Positions 5,348-5,396 of a stretch of 5,396 nucleotides of DNA are shown here, piece after piece (the stretch's first letter is position 1; every line of letters starts with the position of its first letter). The notes under the pieces were generated by a model, which was not told where the DNA came from, ran no database searches, and saw only the letters and a list, made by a program, of their open reading frames with translations. The DNA is taken from NCBI GenBank assembly GCA_900555815.1, contig USMR01000080.1, positions 1 to 5,396 on the forward strand, written 5' to 3'. This stretch comes from an uncultured Collinsella sp. Lineage in GTDB: Bacteria; Actinomycetota; Coriobacteriia; Coriobacteriales; Coriobacteriaceae. A program made the translations under genes and the position numbers.

Positions 5348-5396
5348 TTACTCGGCGTGCGCGTAATCAACCTTGGCGCGGCGAGCGGTAGCCTTC
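5348..5396 (-). CDS. C-terminal 15 residues of an unrecognised protein (5' truncated)
   Basis: Reading the minus strand from the right edge, one frame gives KATARRAKVDYAHAE and a TAA at 5350-5348. The fragment is too short for a family assignment. It is accepted as a gene end because a strong minus-oriented terminator follows within 70 bases and the codons are GC-rich like those of the neighbours. Between stop and terminator (5280-5347) only small hairpins are visible: GGATT/AATCC (5292-5304), and GGGC/GCCC nested in GGCG/CGCC (5306-5331). A plus-strand frame starting at ATG 5345 is also open to the edge, but it has no ribosome-binding site. Confidence 0.55.
   Translation of the reverse strand, partial: KATARRAKVDYAHAE

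Overview
The window looks like chromosomal DNA from a high-GC actinobacterium of the Coriobacteriia, probably Collinsella or a close relative. This rests on the strong GC bias at third codon positions, the ClpB sequence, and the style of the small Pro/Asp-rich protein and the acidic-tailed membrane protein. The genus call is an inference from recognition, not from a search. No phage, plasmid, transposase, CRISPR or rRNA/tRNA gene is visible.

Layout, left to right. (1) Bases 1-175 hold the 3' end of an unrecognised plus-strand gene, closed by a hairpin terminator (177-226). (2) Bases 176-542 hold no gene. They contain two inverted-repeat pairs of identical geometry (10- and 14-bp arms, both with 25-nt gaps, 81 bp apart), a small GC hairpin, an AT-rich inverted repeat around the probable clpB promoter, a GC-rich hairpin, and a strong Shine-Dalgarno sequence. 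(3) Bases 543-3170 are a complete clpB, encoding an 875-residue AAA+ disaggregase, followed by a textbook terminator (3216-3252). (4) Bases 3303-3497 encode a 64-residue, disordered, proline- and acid-rich protein of unknown function. (5) A 67-nt near-perfect palindrome (3522-3588) separates it from a convergent gene. (6) Minus-strand 5111-3615 encodes a 498-residue single-pass membrane protein with an acidic cytoplasmic tail and an extracellular C-terminal part. (7) A terminator (5279-5240) and the last 15 codons of another minus-strand gene (5396-5348) fill the right edge.

Each gene appears to be its own transcription unit: clpB stands alone, without dnaK, grpE, dnaJ or hspR in view, and terminators flank it on both sides. 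ClpB rescues aggregated proteins with the DnaK system. Nothing in the sequence links the small protein or the membrane protein to that role.

I see no clear new multi-gene system. The observations most worth checking are the duplicated inverted-repeat array upstream of clpB, the long palindrome at 3522-3588, the pair of ET-centred motifs in the acidic tail of the membrane protein, and the absence of any CIRCE or HAIR operator in front of clpB.
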